This document shows, piece by piece, positions 38,090-49,574 of a stretch of 64,000 bases of DNA (the stretch's first letter is position 1; each line of letters opens with the position of its first letter). A program made the translations under genes and the position numbers. The notes beneath the pieces are model-generated. The model worked only from the letters and a program-made list of their open reading frames with translations, made no database searches and was not told the DNA's origin. The DNA is taken from assembly GCA_015039465.1 (NCBI GenBank), contig MU130372.1, positions 442,099-506,098 on the forward strand. The letters are read 5' to 3'. Source of the stretch: Phlegmacium glaucopus (Eukaryota > Basidiomycota > Agaricomycetes > Agaricales > Cortinariaceae).

Positions 38090-39269
38090 ATTTACTGGTC
38101 CCAGCTCATCAACCACCTTTCAATGTTACTCTCAATCTTCTGGAGGGTACAACCTGTCACAAATGCCTGGTCTTCAAGGTATTCAATATGGCCCAGATGA
38201 TCCTCGGCAGCTTTGAGGGCAGCAGCATATCCGACACCGTATGGAATGCTGGGAGCAGTGCCCGGCCGGATCCCCTCATGGGCATTTAGTAGTTCAGGAA
38301 AGGTTGGCTTACAGAGCAAACAAATTGGCCCAGAAAGTCTGGTGAACCCTGAGAGATTTATATACCTTGAAATTGGTGGGATCCACCTCATGGCTATCAC
38401 CCAGTTGGCGAAAATTTAGTCCCAGATCCTGCTTTCCTGCACCAGGATATGGCCCAATTAGCACTTTTGGTGGATTGGGTGGAGATGACCGGGTCAACAC
38501 TACTTTCTTTTGCTTCTTTTGAGGTAGTTTACTATCGGTAGATCCCCGTACACGCTTTTGCTTTGATTTGGATTGTGCCTTGATTGCCAATTGAGGAAAG
38601 GGTGGCATCATTTCTGAGTCGGGGTCGGGCATGGGAAACATTGGAAATGTTGGGAACACCGGCATTGAAACTTGGTTGTGGTCCCAATAGTCGGGCGCTC
38701 CAAATGGGTCGGAGTCTGGCATTGGAAAGGAGGGAAATGTTGAATCGGGGTCTGAAGCCAGCCCAGGGAAATTAGGGATGGGAGATGATTCTGGCAAGGG
38801 TGGCATAGAGACTGAATCGGCAACTAGAGGGATTGGAGGTGAATTGGGAAATGGGGGGATCTCAGCCAAATTGGCTGATTCAGGGAATACAGGAAAGGCA
38901 GGGCAGGGAGATGATGAATTGGGGTCTGAGGCCAGCCCAGGGAAATTAGGGATGGTAGATGATTCCGGCAAGGGTGGCATAGAGACTGAATCGGGAACTG
39001 GAGGGATCGGAGGTGAATTGGGAAATGGGGGGACCTCAGCCGAATCGGCTGATTTGGGGAATGCAGGGAAGGCAGGTGAAATTGGAGGGGAATCTGGGAA
39101 TGCCGGCATCCCTTCAGGGTCATTATCGCTTGTGAATGTGACCTTTTTGGGGGATGGTTGGTGGTTTGGGGTTGGGAAGTATCTGTGAGTGGACTATCAG
39201 AGTGGGCCCAAATTTGTGAGGAATGGAGAGAATAACATAGTAAAACTTACATCTCATGTGTGGTGCCAT
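38090..39269 (-). pseudogene. Proline-rich repeat protein, frameshifted
   Basis: A possible start MAPHMR at 39269 and an intron near 39249-39183 lead into a long Pro/Ser/Phe-rich domain (39109-38600) with two copies of a 58-residue repeat (174 bp at about 38760 and 38934) containing PIPNFPGLASDP and SVSMPPLPESS. A Lys-rich segment follows (QSKSKQKRVRGSTDSKLPQK), then a folded-looking C-terminus: VLIGPYPGAGKQDLGLNF, KPTFPELLNAHEG, GVGYAAALKAAEDHLGHIEY and ESNIERWLMSWDQ, stop about 38092. One shift is needed near 38310-38320 and probably another at the first splice junction. Function unknown; its position suggests it belongs to the KDZ/TET cluster. Confidence 0.5.
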
Positions 39270-39420
39270 CGGCGTAGTGGGGGGTTGACTGCAATAAGCT
39301 AGAATGACGGTTGGTGGACTCTGGAGGGAAACAAAAATTGTTGATTGTGATTTAACTATTTTATGCAACAAGATTTTATCGGACAACTCCCTATTTTTCA
39401 TCTTCAACCACCATTCCCCC

Positions 39421-39903
39421 GAGGTCTTTACACTCCCCCAGGGAATCCGACAGAGTCCGAGCAGATCTGAGCAGAGTCTGAGCGAGTCCGAGCACTTTTT
39501 GAGTGTATTTGAGTGTATTCCAAGCAGAATTTGCTTGGAATCCGCTCGGACTGCTCGGACTCGCTCAGACTCACTCAGACTCACTCAGACTGGAACCTAT
39601 ATACCTCCCAAACCTTATAAAAACCCTAGCAAAACCTTAAAAAAACCTTAACAAACTATATACCTCCCTGACCTTAACAAAAACCTTAAAAAAACCTTAA
39701 CAAAACCCTAACAAAACCTTAACAAAACCTTAACCAAACCTTAACAGAAGTATTTTCCCAGCCAATTTGTGTCTTATTTGCTTGGATCCACTCAGAATAT
39801 GCTCGGACTCCTCGGACTCTGCTCGGAATCTGCTCGGACTCCTCGGACTCCACTCAGAATTTGCTCAGACTCCTCGGAATCCCTGGGGGACTGTAAATTA
39901 CTG
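39421..39903. mobile_element. 483-bp TIR element, GAGGTC/CAGTAA ends, 8-bp duplication
   Basis: Left end GAGGTCTTTACACTCCCCC, right end inverted CAGTAATTTACAGTCCCCC; ATTCCCCC flanks both sides (39413-39420 and 39904-39911). The interior is almost entirely CTCGGACT/AGTCCGAG words at both ends and an ACCTTAACAAA repeat (39600-39745) in the middle. It belongs with 1875-3644 and 63116. It lies in the intergenic space between the minus-strand proline-rich gene and the plus-strand gene at 39941. Confidence 0.85.
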
Positions 39904-39940
39904 ATTCCCCCACCACTCCTAACATTGCTACATCAGCCCA

Positions 39941-40405
39941 ATGCCTTCCAAGTCTACTAAATCCTCCAAGGCCCAGATAGGTGCTGCGCAACAACAAACA
40001 CATCATGCTGAGGTGGTCGGCTGGGCAAAGAAGCTGTGGGGAGCAATCAAGGACAGGAGTTATGCCCTGGTCCACCAAGACCTTTTCAACGAGTTTGACA
40101 GGCTTATTGACACGACTGAAGGTATCCAGAGCACCAGGATCACGATGCTGGACCATGTTGCCCCAATTTACAATCACATCACATTGCAGGGCTATCAGCC
40201 CAATGTCCACTACCAGCCTCTGAAAGACGCCATGTTCAATTTCTGCAACAACAAACCTGTGACCGAATGCATTGGCCCACCCGATCAGTGGAGTTGGTCC
40301 CCTTCCCCCACCTTGGATTCCCTGAAGGGGATGCCAACACCCATGAAAAAGTCAGTAAAGCCGCCCCCACCAAAACCATCCCACCCCCATTGCTATCGCG
40401 CACCA
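39941..40405 (+). pseudogene. Unknown gene, 3' end replaced by LTR-like repeat
   Basis: ATG at 39941 opens a clean frame (MPSKSTKSSKAQIGAAQQQT, then GWAKKLWGAIKDRSYALVHQ and FNFCNNKPVTECIGPPDQW) of about 150 residues ending in a Pro-rich stretch, PMKKSVKPPPPKPSHPH. At about 40400 the frame passes without a stop into the LTR-like repeat, so the native C-terminus is lost. No family is recognised. It is divergent from the proline-rich gene and may be one more gene of the transposon cluster. Confidence 0.45.
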
Positions 40406-41650
40406 ATACTGATTGGTAGTGTGAGAAGAAAGCTTAAAAGTTGCCATCATGAAGATAAGCAGAGTTTGAATTCACTTACCTATTTTGGAAGTGGCCCTGA
40501 ATCGTGTTCCTGGTCAACAAATCATTTGTTCAACGATATCGTCCTCATCGCTCATCTTATTTGCAATGTCTCACACTATGCTGTCTATCATTTACACTAT
40601 CAACATGCTCCTAAGCATCTACCATCCATTTGTTCCTTGGCTAGCGATCCAGCAAAGTGATCAATCTACTATTCGCATTGGTCATTGGCTCGCATTTGAT
40701 CGTATCTTTGGTCCATCATTTCAAGAACGGCCACTTTATGGACATATCAGCCACATCTCCCATTATGTCAGAGGCTTTGTCATTGTTGTTGTGGCTATGG
40801 ACCCACAAGTTTTTGCTTCAGCTATCTACCTTGCCTTACCTCACTCCTGGATCTCACTCAATCCCCTATCCTCAATTATCTACCTCTTATCTTATCATTC
40901 ACTGCCAAAACCATCATTCACATGGTACCTGAGACCTTCCCACCCTCCTCATGACAATTTAGGAAGTCCAGGAGGATCACAACTAAGCAGGAATTGCAGA
41001 TGAATCAGCAGCAGAGGATTATTCTCGCAGTGTGTCAAGTGTTATCAAGGCTGCGCGACATGGGATCATAGGCAAGTAGTATTTCCTCAGGAACAAGGCT
41101 GCGCCTTTCAAGTGTTGACTCAGGACCTTTTACATTTTTGACATGACCACATGCCTATGGAGTTGATATATTTTTGCCATTGGACTATGTACACTGCCTT
41201 CTTTTCTTTTCTCTCACACTTTGACACTTTACAGATTTTTTTATTGTTCCTTCTTCTTTTCCATTGTTCTTTTCTTCTTGCAGCTGTCCTCTCTTTACCT
41301 TTCTTCATTTGACAGTGCGTACTTCTTTCTTTTTATTGTTCTACATAGCCTCATCCTTAGGGTATAAATACTGCTCTTTTGTACCAGGATGGGTAGTTCC
41401 CTCCAATTCATTCTTACTTCCCAACAGTCATCTTCTCAGTGGAATTCCAGTGAATTCCTCCCTCTAAGTTCGCTTTTTTAGTCCTCTACTGTCAACCTAC
41501 TGTCAACTACTATAGTCTTACTGAAGACTCTTTCTCATTCATCCTCATCCTTCTCTTCTCTATTCTTTCCCCATACCTCTGTGTGTTACAAGTCTAAGGC
41601 TAAGCCTTCCCTAAACAAATAACAGGGAGTCTCTTGACCTAAAGACTGAG
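40405..41650 (+). repeat. LTR-like repeat, complete A+B copy
   Basis: It begins after the palindrome ACCAATACTGATTGGT with GTGTGAGAAGAAAGC, and ends near AACAGGGAGTCTCTTGACC. Segment A is repeated inverted at 1-690 and segment B inverted at 4520-5093. A TATA box at 41363 followed by a pyrimidine-rich leader supports an LTR with promoter and R/U5 in segment B. No gag-pol is attached on either side and no target duplication is seen, so the ends are approximate. Confidence 0.65.
41363..41370 (+). promoter_or_regulatory. TATA box in the LTR-like repeat
   Basis: TATAAATA, conserved in the second copy (minus strand near 4806-4815), so probably the retroelement promoter. Confidence 0.5.
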
Positions 41651-42236
41651 AAGTTTTTTGTTGATGCATCTGTCATGGACGGGTCACCCACTTTTGTGGC
41701 CAAATCATTTTGTTGTAGTATAGCCATGGGTCACCATAGTGACCCAAATATAATATTTCTTGCAATGAGTGGGAAATCAGAAGTCTGACCAGCCTTCCGC
41801 CCATTACAAGCTCTTTATTCAATCAATATATGGTTGATGCAGAGTAAATCCGACAGCCAAATGAGGCTCCAATGGAGCCCATACATAAAGCCTATGGACT
41901 GAAGAAACCTAACAGCTATAGTACCTTAAACAGCCAGTCTGTCATCGTTTTCCAGCTGATTTTGTACATGTATAAGTATTGTGTTCTGGGTGATCACCTG
42001 AACAAACCCAGTGACTCTTTTTCAAACTTTATACTAGATCATGAAATTCTTCACCTGTGCTATATTTCTTGCTGGTGCAGGAATTGCTATGTCATGATGC
42101 ATTGCAGCGAGACAGGAATGCTGACCAGATATCTTTTCTCTGTTTTGAGTGTGCAACTGGAATGTATTCTGGGGAGTGACCCAGGAACCTCAAATTTGGG
42201 TGGACCAAGCACAGCAATTCTGAGTGATCACGCAAA
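41651..42236. other. Unassigned stretch between LTR-like repeat and palindromic element
   Basis: Contains GGGTCACC...GGTGACCC-like short inverted words (41680-41750). No gene is recognised. Confidence 0.4.
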
Positions 42237-42356
42237 ACCCACATCAGGAAAAATGACTTCTGCCCTAGGCTGTCCTGAAATGTCCTGGGGTGCAAGTTAC
42301 CTATGTATGAAAAGTCTTAGGCTGTCCTGGGGCAACCTGAGGCAACCTGAGAGCAA

Positions 42357-43787
42357 ATACTGTAGTCCTTTTTACTAAAACCGGGATCCATCGGAACCCA
42401 TTAAACAATCATAGTGTAGTGTTGGGTCCTGTGGGGTCCTGTAGGATCTCGTCGTGTCCATTTTAAACTCACAATGTGTGAATAGGTTCCTGTGGAGTCC
42501 TGTTGGATCCTGTCGTATCTATTTCAAAACTCACAGTGGGTAAAAGAGTCCTGTGGAAATCACATAGGACCACGTAACTGGTAGACCTAATTTAGTGTAG
42601 TCCTCCGGGACCCTCAGGGAATCTTAAATACTTAAAACGATCTTTTAGAGATTGGTGACGTAGGTCCTTTCATAAAACGTCAAAAGAGTTATTCCTCTCG
42701 ACGATAATTATATTAAAGTTGTATAAGTCCCAGGATTTTGTTAAGAGATGGTAGAAATTTTTTAAAGAAAAAACCCTTAAATACATTAGATGGGACTGGG
42801 TCATGGTATACGAACTTTAGTACGAATAGACACTAGTACACTGGTTACCAGACACGCGGTAGGTTTTCTATATATTTGGTGGGTGTTAAAACAAAAGAAT
42901 AAAGGATGAAGGGGTCATAATATGATCATATAAATACATAGTGATAAAATAATAATAAAATAATGATCATATATACTACAAATCTTATTAACTTATATTG
43001 AAATAATAATAATAATAATAAGACAACACACTCTGGTGAGTTTATAGATCAAATATATACAAAAGATCGTAGTCTAGGTTTCCCTGATTCCGACGGAGTC
43101 CAAAAAAAAAAAAAAAAAAAAAAAAAACAATATAAGTTAATAAGATTTGTAGTATATATGATCATTATTTTATTATTATTTTATCACTATGTATTTATAT
43201 GATCATATTATGACCCCTTCATCCTTTATTCTTTTGTTTTAACACCCACCAAATATATAGAAAACCTACCGCGTGTCTGGTAACCAGTGTACTAGTGTCT
43301 ATTCGTACTAAAGTTCGTATACCATGACCCAGTCCCATCTAATGTATTTAAGGGTTTTTTCTTTAAAAAATTTCTACCATCTCTTAACAAAATCCTGGGA
43401 CTTATACAACTTTAATATAATTATCGTCGAGAGGAATAACTCTTTTGACGTTTTATGAAAGGACCTACGTCACCAATCTCTAAAAGATCGTTTTAAGTAT
43501 TTAAGATTCCCTGAGGGTCCCGGAGGACTACACTAAATTAGGTCTACCAGTTACGTGGTCCTATGTGATTTCCACAGGACTCTTTTACCCACTGTGAGTT
43601 TTGAAATAGATACGACAGGATCCAACAGGACTCCACAGGAACCTATTCACACATTGTGAGTTTAAAATGGACACGACGAGATCCTACAGGACCCCACAGG
43701 ACCCCACAGGACCCTACAGGACTCATCACTACACTATGATTGTTTAATGGGTTCCGATGGATCCCGGTTTTAGTAAAAAGGACTACT
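42357..43787. repeat. Inverted repeat with about 640-bp arms
   Basis: Arm 42357-42993 is the reverse complement of 43127-43787. The spacer 42994-43126 contains an AAT run and a poly-A of over 20. The arms differ by substitutions and by the number of GGGTCCTGTG words (two against four near the outer ends), so they are diverged copies, not an exact mirror. Confidence 0.9.
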
Positions 43788-43794
43788 TTTTATT

Positions 43795-44255
43795 TTTAAT
43801 ACGTAAATCTAGTCTATATCGTCTTATTAATTAAGAGTTTATTAAGACGGTTCTACGTTTTTTGTTAATTTTAGGTCGGTCTAAATATTTAAGACGGAGT
43901 TAAAATGAAAACGTACTTAAGGTGTTGTTAATTTTAGGTTAATCTTACATTCTAAGACGGAATTAAAGTGTTATACGTCTTAAATGGTTCTTACTATTTA
44001 AGAGTTACCTAAAACGTTTGACGTTTTACAACAGTCTTAAGTAGTAAGACGTAAAACGGGGGGTGATGTATTAACTAAGACGTATAACACTTTAATTCCG
44101 TCTTAGAATGTAAGATTAACCTAAAATTAACAACACCTTAAGTACGTTTTCATTTTAACTCCGTCTTAAATATTTAGACCGACCTAAAATTAACAAAAAA
44201 CGTAGAACCGTCTTAATAAACTCTTAATTAATAAGACGATTTACGTCTAAAAATA
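43795..44255. repeat. Second palindrome, about 185-bp arms
   Basis: Arms 43795-43980 and 44072-44255 are inverted copies around a roughly 90-base spacer. They are built of TAAGACG/CGTCTTA words. It lies between two inverted copies of the first block. Confidence 0.88.
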
Positions 44256-44257
44256 CT

Positions 44258-44720
44258 GTAGTCCTTTTTACTAAAACCGGGATCCATCGGAACCCATTAA
44301 ACAATCATAGTGTAGTGATGAGTCCTGTAGGGTCCTGTGGGGTCCTGTAGGATCTCGTCGTGTCCATTTTAAACTCACAATGTGTGAATAGGTTCCTGTG
44401 GATTGGGTCCTGTCGTATCTATTTCAAAACTCACAGTGGGTAAAAGAGTCCTGTGGAAATCACATAGGACCACGTAACTGGTAGACCTAATTTAGTGTAG
44501 TCCTCCGGGACCCTCAGGGAATCTTAAATACTTAAAACGATCTTTTAGAGATTGGTGACGTAGGTCCTTTCATAAAACGTCAAAAGAGTTATTCCTCTCG
44601 ACGATAATTATATTAAAGTTGTATAAGTCCCAGGATTTTGTTAAGAGATGGTAGAAATTTTTTAAAGGAAAAAACCTTAAATACATTAGATGGGACTGGG
44701 TCGTGGTATACGAACTTTTT
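44258..44720. repeat. Third, partial copy of the palindrome arm
   Basis: Direct copy of 42357-42800 (TACTGTAGTCCTTTTTACTA...CATTAGATGGGACTGGGTC), with a small deletion in the GGTTCCTGTGGA region. It ends in an ATT run where the first copy continues. Confidence 0.88.
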
Positions 44721-44980
44721 ATTATTATTATTATTATTCTGTTGTGTGAGACCACTCAAATATCTAGTTTATATATGTTTTCTAGCATCAGATCCAAAGG
44801 GACTAAGGCTGCCTCAGGTTGCTCTCAGGTTGCCTCAGGTTGCCCCAGGACAGCCTAAGACTTTTCATACATAGGTAACTTGCACCCCAGGGCAACCTCT
44901 TGACCTGAGTGCCCTGAGCTGCCTGGGGCACCCCGGGACATTTCAGGACAGCCTAGGGCGGAAGTCATTTTTCCTGATGT

Positions 44981-45294
44981 GGATGAGAAATTACGGACCA
45001 GGTACCAAAGTAACGGAAAAGACACCGTACCCCCTTCGACCTGGCACCGCACCAGTCAATTCCGGCGAGTGTTTCACATGCGGCCAGGTGGGCCACCTGG
45101 GATCGAGAAGCGGAGAAAACTGCCAAGCCCTGGGTTACCGCACGCTCCACCCGAACGAGCAACAATGGAGAGCAATCTGCACTCGCATCCTCAAAGAGCC
45201 ACGGGGCACAACCAACATTCATTTCTTAGCAGTTGACAACTATGGCACTAACTGGCAAGACATCCAGGGAAACAAGGAAGGGCCGTCAAAATAG
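44981..45294 (+). pseudogene. Ty3/gypsy gag remnant with zinc knuckle
   Basis: A short frame just upstream of pol contains CFTCGQVGHLGSRSGENC, a nucleocapsid-type knuckle (CX2CX4H with a lengthened H-to-C spacing), then ALGYRTLHPNEQQW. The upstream gag and 5' LTR are absent because the palindromic TIR element ends at 44980. Pol follows 8 bases later in another frame, as in elements that use frameshifting or a second start. Confidence 0.6.
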
Positions 45295-45302
45295 ATACCC
45301 AA

Positions 45303-48300
45303 TTGACGGCCCCAGCAGAGGGTGGTGATAAAATGGAAGACAATAGCAGCGAATCGAACACAGCCAATGTACCAGCGATAGAATCTGGAATGCAAATATT
45401 TGACTTGTATATCGTGGGACATGAACCTAAACATACCACACAACCGTTCATACACCAGCTCCAAATCCTAGCACCAAAAAGAGAAGTCGTGAGGACATGG
45501 GCCAATTTCGACGATGGCGCACTAGTAAACGCAATGTCAACAACAAAGTTCGAAAGCATCAAACACCGACTAGGACAGTATAAATCCTCGTCGCGATGGT
45601 TACGAATGGCAAATGGAGCTATTGTACAGCCAGTGGCAGTATGGGAAGGCGAAATGGAGATAGGAGGGGTCAGAGCACATGGCACTTTTGAGGTGTTCAA
45701 CAGCGGAGGCAATTGGGAGTTCCTGTTTGGGAAAACGCTACTCACAACGTTCAATGCAATCCACAATTACAAAGACGACACAGTAACAGTAACAAACAGA
45801 GGAAACACAACAGTACTCAGAAACCAAGTCGACATTGTAAAAGGACAAAGCAGAATAGAACAACCAAGAGCAAGCGTAGGAGAGGAGCAAGAAAATTTAG
45901 TGGGGAACAAAGAAACATTCCCCTCGAGGGAAGTTTCTATGAACTCACACAATAAAAAAGAACATGCAATTAACGCTGCAATCATAGAAACTTTTGAGAG
46001 CGGAGAGGCATCACCAATCTACATCACCACAGAAGAATCGGTGGAAGACACTTCTATAGCAACCGAAATAGAAGTAGATAGCCTCAAGAACAATAGCAAC
46101 ATATTCACACAACTCACAGATCCCTGGAAAAGGGAGAGAGTAGACAAAATACTCAAGCAGGTGACAATTGGACCAGATTTAAACGAAAAGGAGCATAAAC
46201 AAATGTTAAAGTTCATATCCAAATGGGCTGACATTTTCGCCCTCTCAGTTAATGAAGTGAAACACGTCAAAGATGCAGTACACCGATTGGACATTGAACC
46301 TGGAACAATCTTTACAACCAAGGTCCACCAAAAGCCGTTGACACCGCCACAGAAGAAATATTTGCACGAAAGCGTAGATGCAATGCTCAGCGCAAACATT
46401 ATCAAACAATGCTCACCTGATCAAGTGAAATGCGTGTCACCAACCACATTGGCCCACAAAACACACACCGGATCTGGACTAACACTAGAAGAATTACAAC
46501 ATCACGTTAACAATGAGTGTATTTCTCATGGTTTTGAACCAACCTTCAATTTACCCCCTAGAACTGCACCAACACCAGACGACAAGTCAAATAAGAAAGA
46601 GACAAAATGGCGAATATGCCAGAACTTCTCCCAAATCAACAAAGTCACTAAAGTAGCCCCAATGCCACAAGGTGACATAAGAGCGAAACAGCAAAGGTTA
46701 AGCAGGCATAGATGGGTAACAGGGTTTGACTTCGCAGCAGGGTTCTATGATGTGACGGTAGCCCCAGAATCACGCCCATACACGGCTTTCTACGTAGAAG
46801 GAAGAGGTTACTTCCAATACAAAAGAATGCCGTTTGGGTTAACAGGAGCTCCTTCAACGTTCACGCACATGACAGCAACACGGATGCACGAACTAATCGT
46901 TGATGGAACCATAGAGCTCTTTGTGGACGACGGAGGAACAGCAGCAAATACATTTGAGGAAATGATGAACAAAATGACGAAGATATTCACCTCAATCAGA
47001 AAGCATGGCTTATCGCTGTCAGCCAGTAAGTGCAAGTTCTTCATGACCACAATGGTATTCGCTGGCACATCTATAGGGCCCAAAGGAGTTCAACCAGATC
47101 TCAGTAAGCTCACGGCAATAGTGAACTGGAAAACACCAGAAGACACCCTAGCACTAGCGGGATTCCTGGGTCTAACAGGTTGGTTTCGAGATCTAATACT
47201 CGGGTACGCGAAGAAGGAACAACCTTTGCGAGACCTACTACGGAACGTGAACATGCCAGAAAAGTACACTAAAACAACATACAGACAAATCATGGCAAAC
47301 CACAAGCTCAAGGACTACTGGAAAGACAAACACACAAGAGCGTTCCTAGCCCTAAAAGCAGCCATGACGTCGGAACCAGTACTGAAAGGACCAAAATGGG
47401 ATGGTACACCGTTCATCGTAACAACCGACGGTTGTAAAGATGCATTTGGGGCAGTACTAACACAAAAGTTCGAAACAGTACTACCAAGCGGGAAAATAGT
47501 GAAAAAACTGCATCCAATCGCGTTCGCATCCAAACGAACATCCAAAACAGAAGAGAAGTACAAACCCTTCTTACTGGAGTTCACAGCATTAAAGTTTGGC
47601 TTAGACAAGTTCTCTGACACAATATGGGGATTCCCAGTTGAAGTAGAAACCGATTGTCAAGCACTTCAAGACCATCTAATGAACGACAAGCTAAGTGCCA
47701 CGCATGCTGGTTGGAGAGATGGCATATTAGCTCACCAAATCATAGATGTTAGGCATGTACCAGGACGCATCAATGTGGTGGCCGACAGCCTGAGCAGAGT
47801 GAACGAATGTCTACCTAATGAACACGACGATGGAAGCCAATAGACGGTATCAGAAGACTGGGAAGCAATGACAGGACTCACACACGACATCTTCCACGTC
47901 ACGAATTACACACTACCGGAAGTGTCCCAGCTACAAGAGCACTTCAAAGACGAACCCATATTCAGAGAAGTAGTCGAGGCAATACTAGAACTAGACCAGG
48001 GCAAAAGTGTAAGGCTACGGAAAAGAGCACGACACAGAGCCTCGGAGTATGCCATAGATGAAGGAAAGTTATGGAGAGTCGCCGGAGGACATCATAATCA
48101 CGCTAGGACATGAGTAGAATGTGTGACGAAAGAGGAAGCGACACAGATAGCAACGAAAGAACATGCAGAAAACGGCCACTGGGGTAGAGACGCGGTTAAA
48201 AAGTCGCTAATGGACCGCATTTGGAGCCCAAACCTAGACGCCTCGATCATCACAGGCATCTCACAGTGTGGGCACTGCAAGAACTTCGGGGGAACACATG

Positions 48301-49393
48301 TCAATGCCTTACTAAACCCCATCACGAGAAGACATCCTTTCGAACTACTGGTCGGAGACTACCTGTCAATGCCCAATGGCAAGGGCGGATACCATACTAT
48401 AGGCTTGTACTTGGACACCTATTCACAACATGTATGGGCATTCAAATACAAGACAGCGGGAAGTGCGAAGACGACAGTGGATGCGTTGTCAAGAATATTC
48501 CAAAACTTCGTAGCTGCGGAAACTTTCATGACAGACGGAGGAAAACATTTCAATAACAATGAAGTACATGCGGTTTGTAACAAGTGGGGAACAAATACTC
48601 ACATCATTGCTGCATATTCACCATGGATCAATGGTTTGGTCGAAGGAGCTAACAAAATCTTACTTCACATCTTGAAAAGACTCTGCGCACCCAATTTAGG
48701 AGAAGACGAGTATGACAAAGCAAAGATAAGCGACATCCCAAAAACTTGGCCAGAACACCTCGACGAGGCGATACAAATAATCAACTCTTGACTACTACCT
48801 ACTGTCAAATTCTCACCCAAAGAATTACTACTAGGGCTACTAGTAAATACAATCCCAACAGAGTTGTCAATGGCCGCCGAACCGATAACACCAGAAGATG
48901 TAACAACACAAATGGCTTACATCGCACAGCAAAGACTAGACGGGTATGAAGAGATGGTTAAACACGCTATCAAGCGGAAAACCATATTCGACAAACGGGT
49001 CTTAGCACGTAAACCAGGTGAAGTTATATTTCAAAAGGTCAACTAGTTCAAATCTACAGAAATGACCTAGATTTCACCCTCAAAACGGATTGTAAACTAC
49101 TTCCCAAATGGTCACCACCACAAAGAATAGCATCACAAAACATTAATTCATACACTCTCGAAAAACTCGATGAAACACCTATCACAGGCATATTCAGTGC
49201 CAGAAGACTAAGAAGATTCATCCCGAGAGAAGGAACGAGACTGGCAGAAGAACAGGCAGAAAGAGAGAAGAAGGAGGAAGAAGAGGGGGGAGCACAAAGA
49301 GACGAAGAACAAGAAGCAAGGGTCAAAGAAGAGGAAGATATTGAAGAGGCGGAAGAACAACTAGAGGACGAAGACGAAGTCAATGGAGACTAG
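45303..49393 (+). pseudogene. Ty3/gypsy pol: protease, RT, RNase H, integrase
   Basis: The first 846 codons (45303-47843) are open. Protease-like WANFDDGALVNAM lies near residue 75 (DDG where retropepsins have DSG/DTG). The RT has RICQNFSQINK, VTGFDFAAGFYDV, FQYKRMPFGLTGAPSTF and the FVDD catalytic box near residue 540. RNase H has IVTTDGCKDAFGAVL, TDCQAL and INVVADSLSR. After a TAG (47841-47843) the same frame continues with an HX4H...CX2C integrase finger (48155-48280), the integrase core GDYLSMPNGKGGYHTIGLYL and FMTDGGKHF, and a later acidic residue in NGLVEGANK; further TGAs lie at 48111 and 48789. A +1 shift near 49040 leads to LVQIYRNDLDFTLKT, SARRLRRFIPREGTRL and a Glu-rich tail, stop 49391-49393. 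Dead, but RT/RNase H are intact. Confidence 0.9.
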
Positions 49394-49574
49394 CAAAGAA
49401 GGGCATGCGCTGGGGGTGGCGAGGACGCCACCACAAAAGAGGGGGGGCACATGGAGTGTCGTAGAACGACCCTCCAGGGAAATCATGTGATTGTTTACAT
49501 ATGTTTGGCATCACCCTTACATTACAAAACTAGATACAGTAGAGGCAACGAGAGACAACACAATCCAACTCGTT
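49394..49574 (+). other. Polypurine tract and start of a 3' LTR
   Basis: AAAAGAGGGGGGG at 49435-49447 fits a polypurine tract; a TG at 49457 (TGTCGTAGAACGACCC) would open the 3' LTR. The LTR-like sequence is lost at about 49575, where the minisatellite region begins. Confidence 0.5.

Larger units (their letters stand above)
42237..44980. mobile_element. TIR element filled with giant palindromes
   Basis: The left TIR CCACATCAGGAAAAATGACT...CCTAGGCTGTCCTGAAATGTCC runs to about 42350. The right TIR is its inverted, diverged partner at about 44806-44980 and includes extra CCTGGGGC/CCTGAG words. The right end abuts the gag remnant of the Ty3/gypsy element. No matching target duplication is found. 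The interior is three copies of a 0.46-0.7-kb block plus a second palindrome (see next entries). Confidence 0.65.

Noticed and set aside
42357..43787. Palindrome as a long-read hairpin artefact
   Set aside because: The arms differ in substitutions and word counts and a third diverged copy exists, so a simple mirrored read cannot explain it; read mapping would still be useful.
45248..45766. 172-codon antisense frame and other antisense frames across pol
   Set aside because: Shadows of the well-supported Ty3/gypsy pol on the plus strand.
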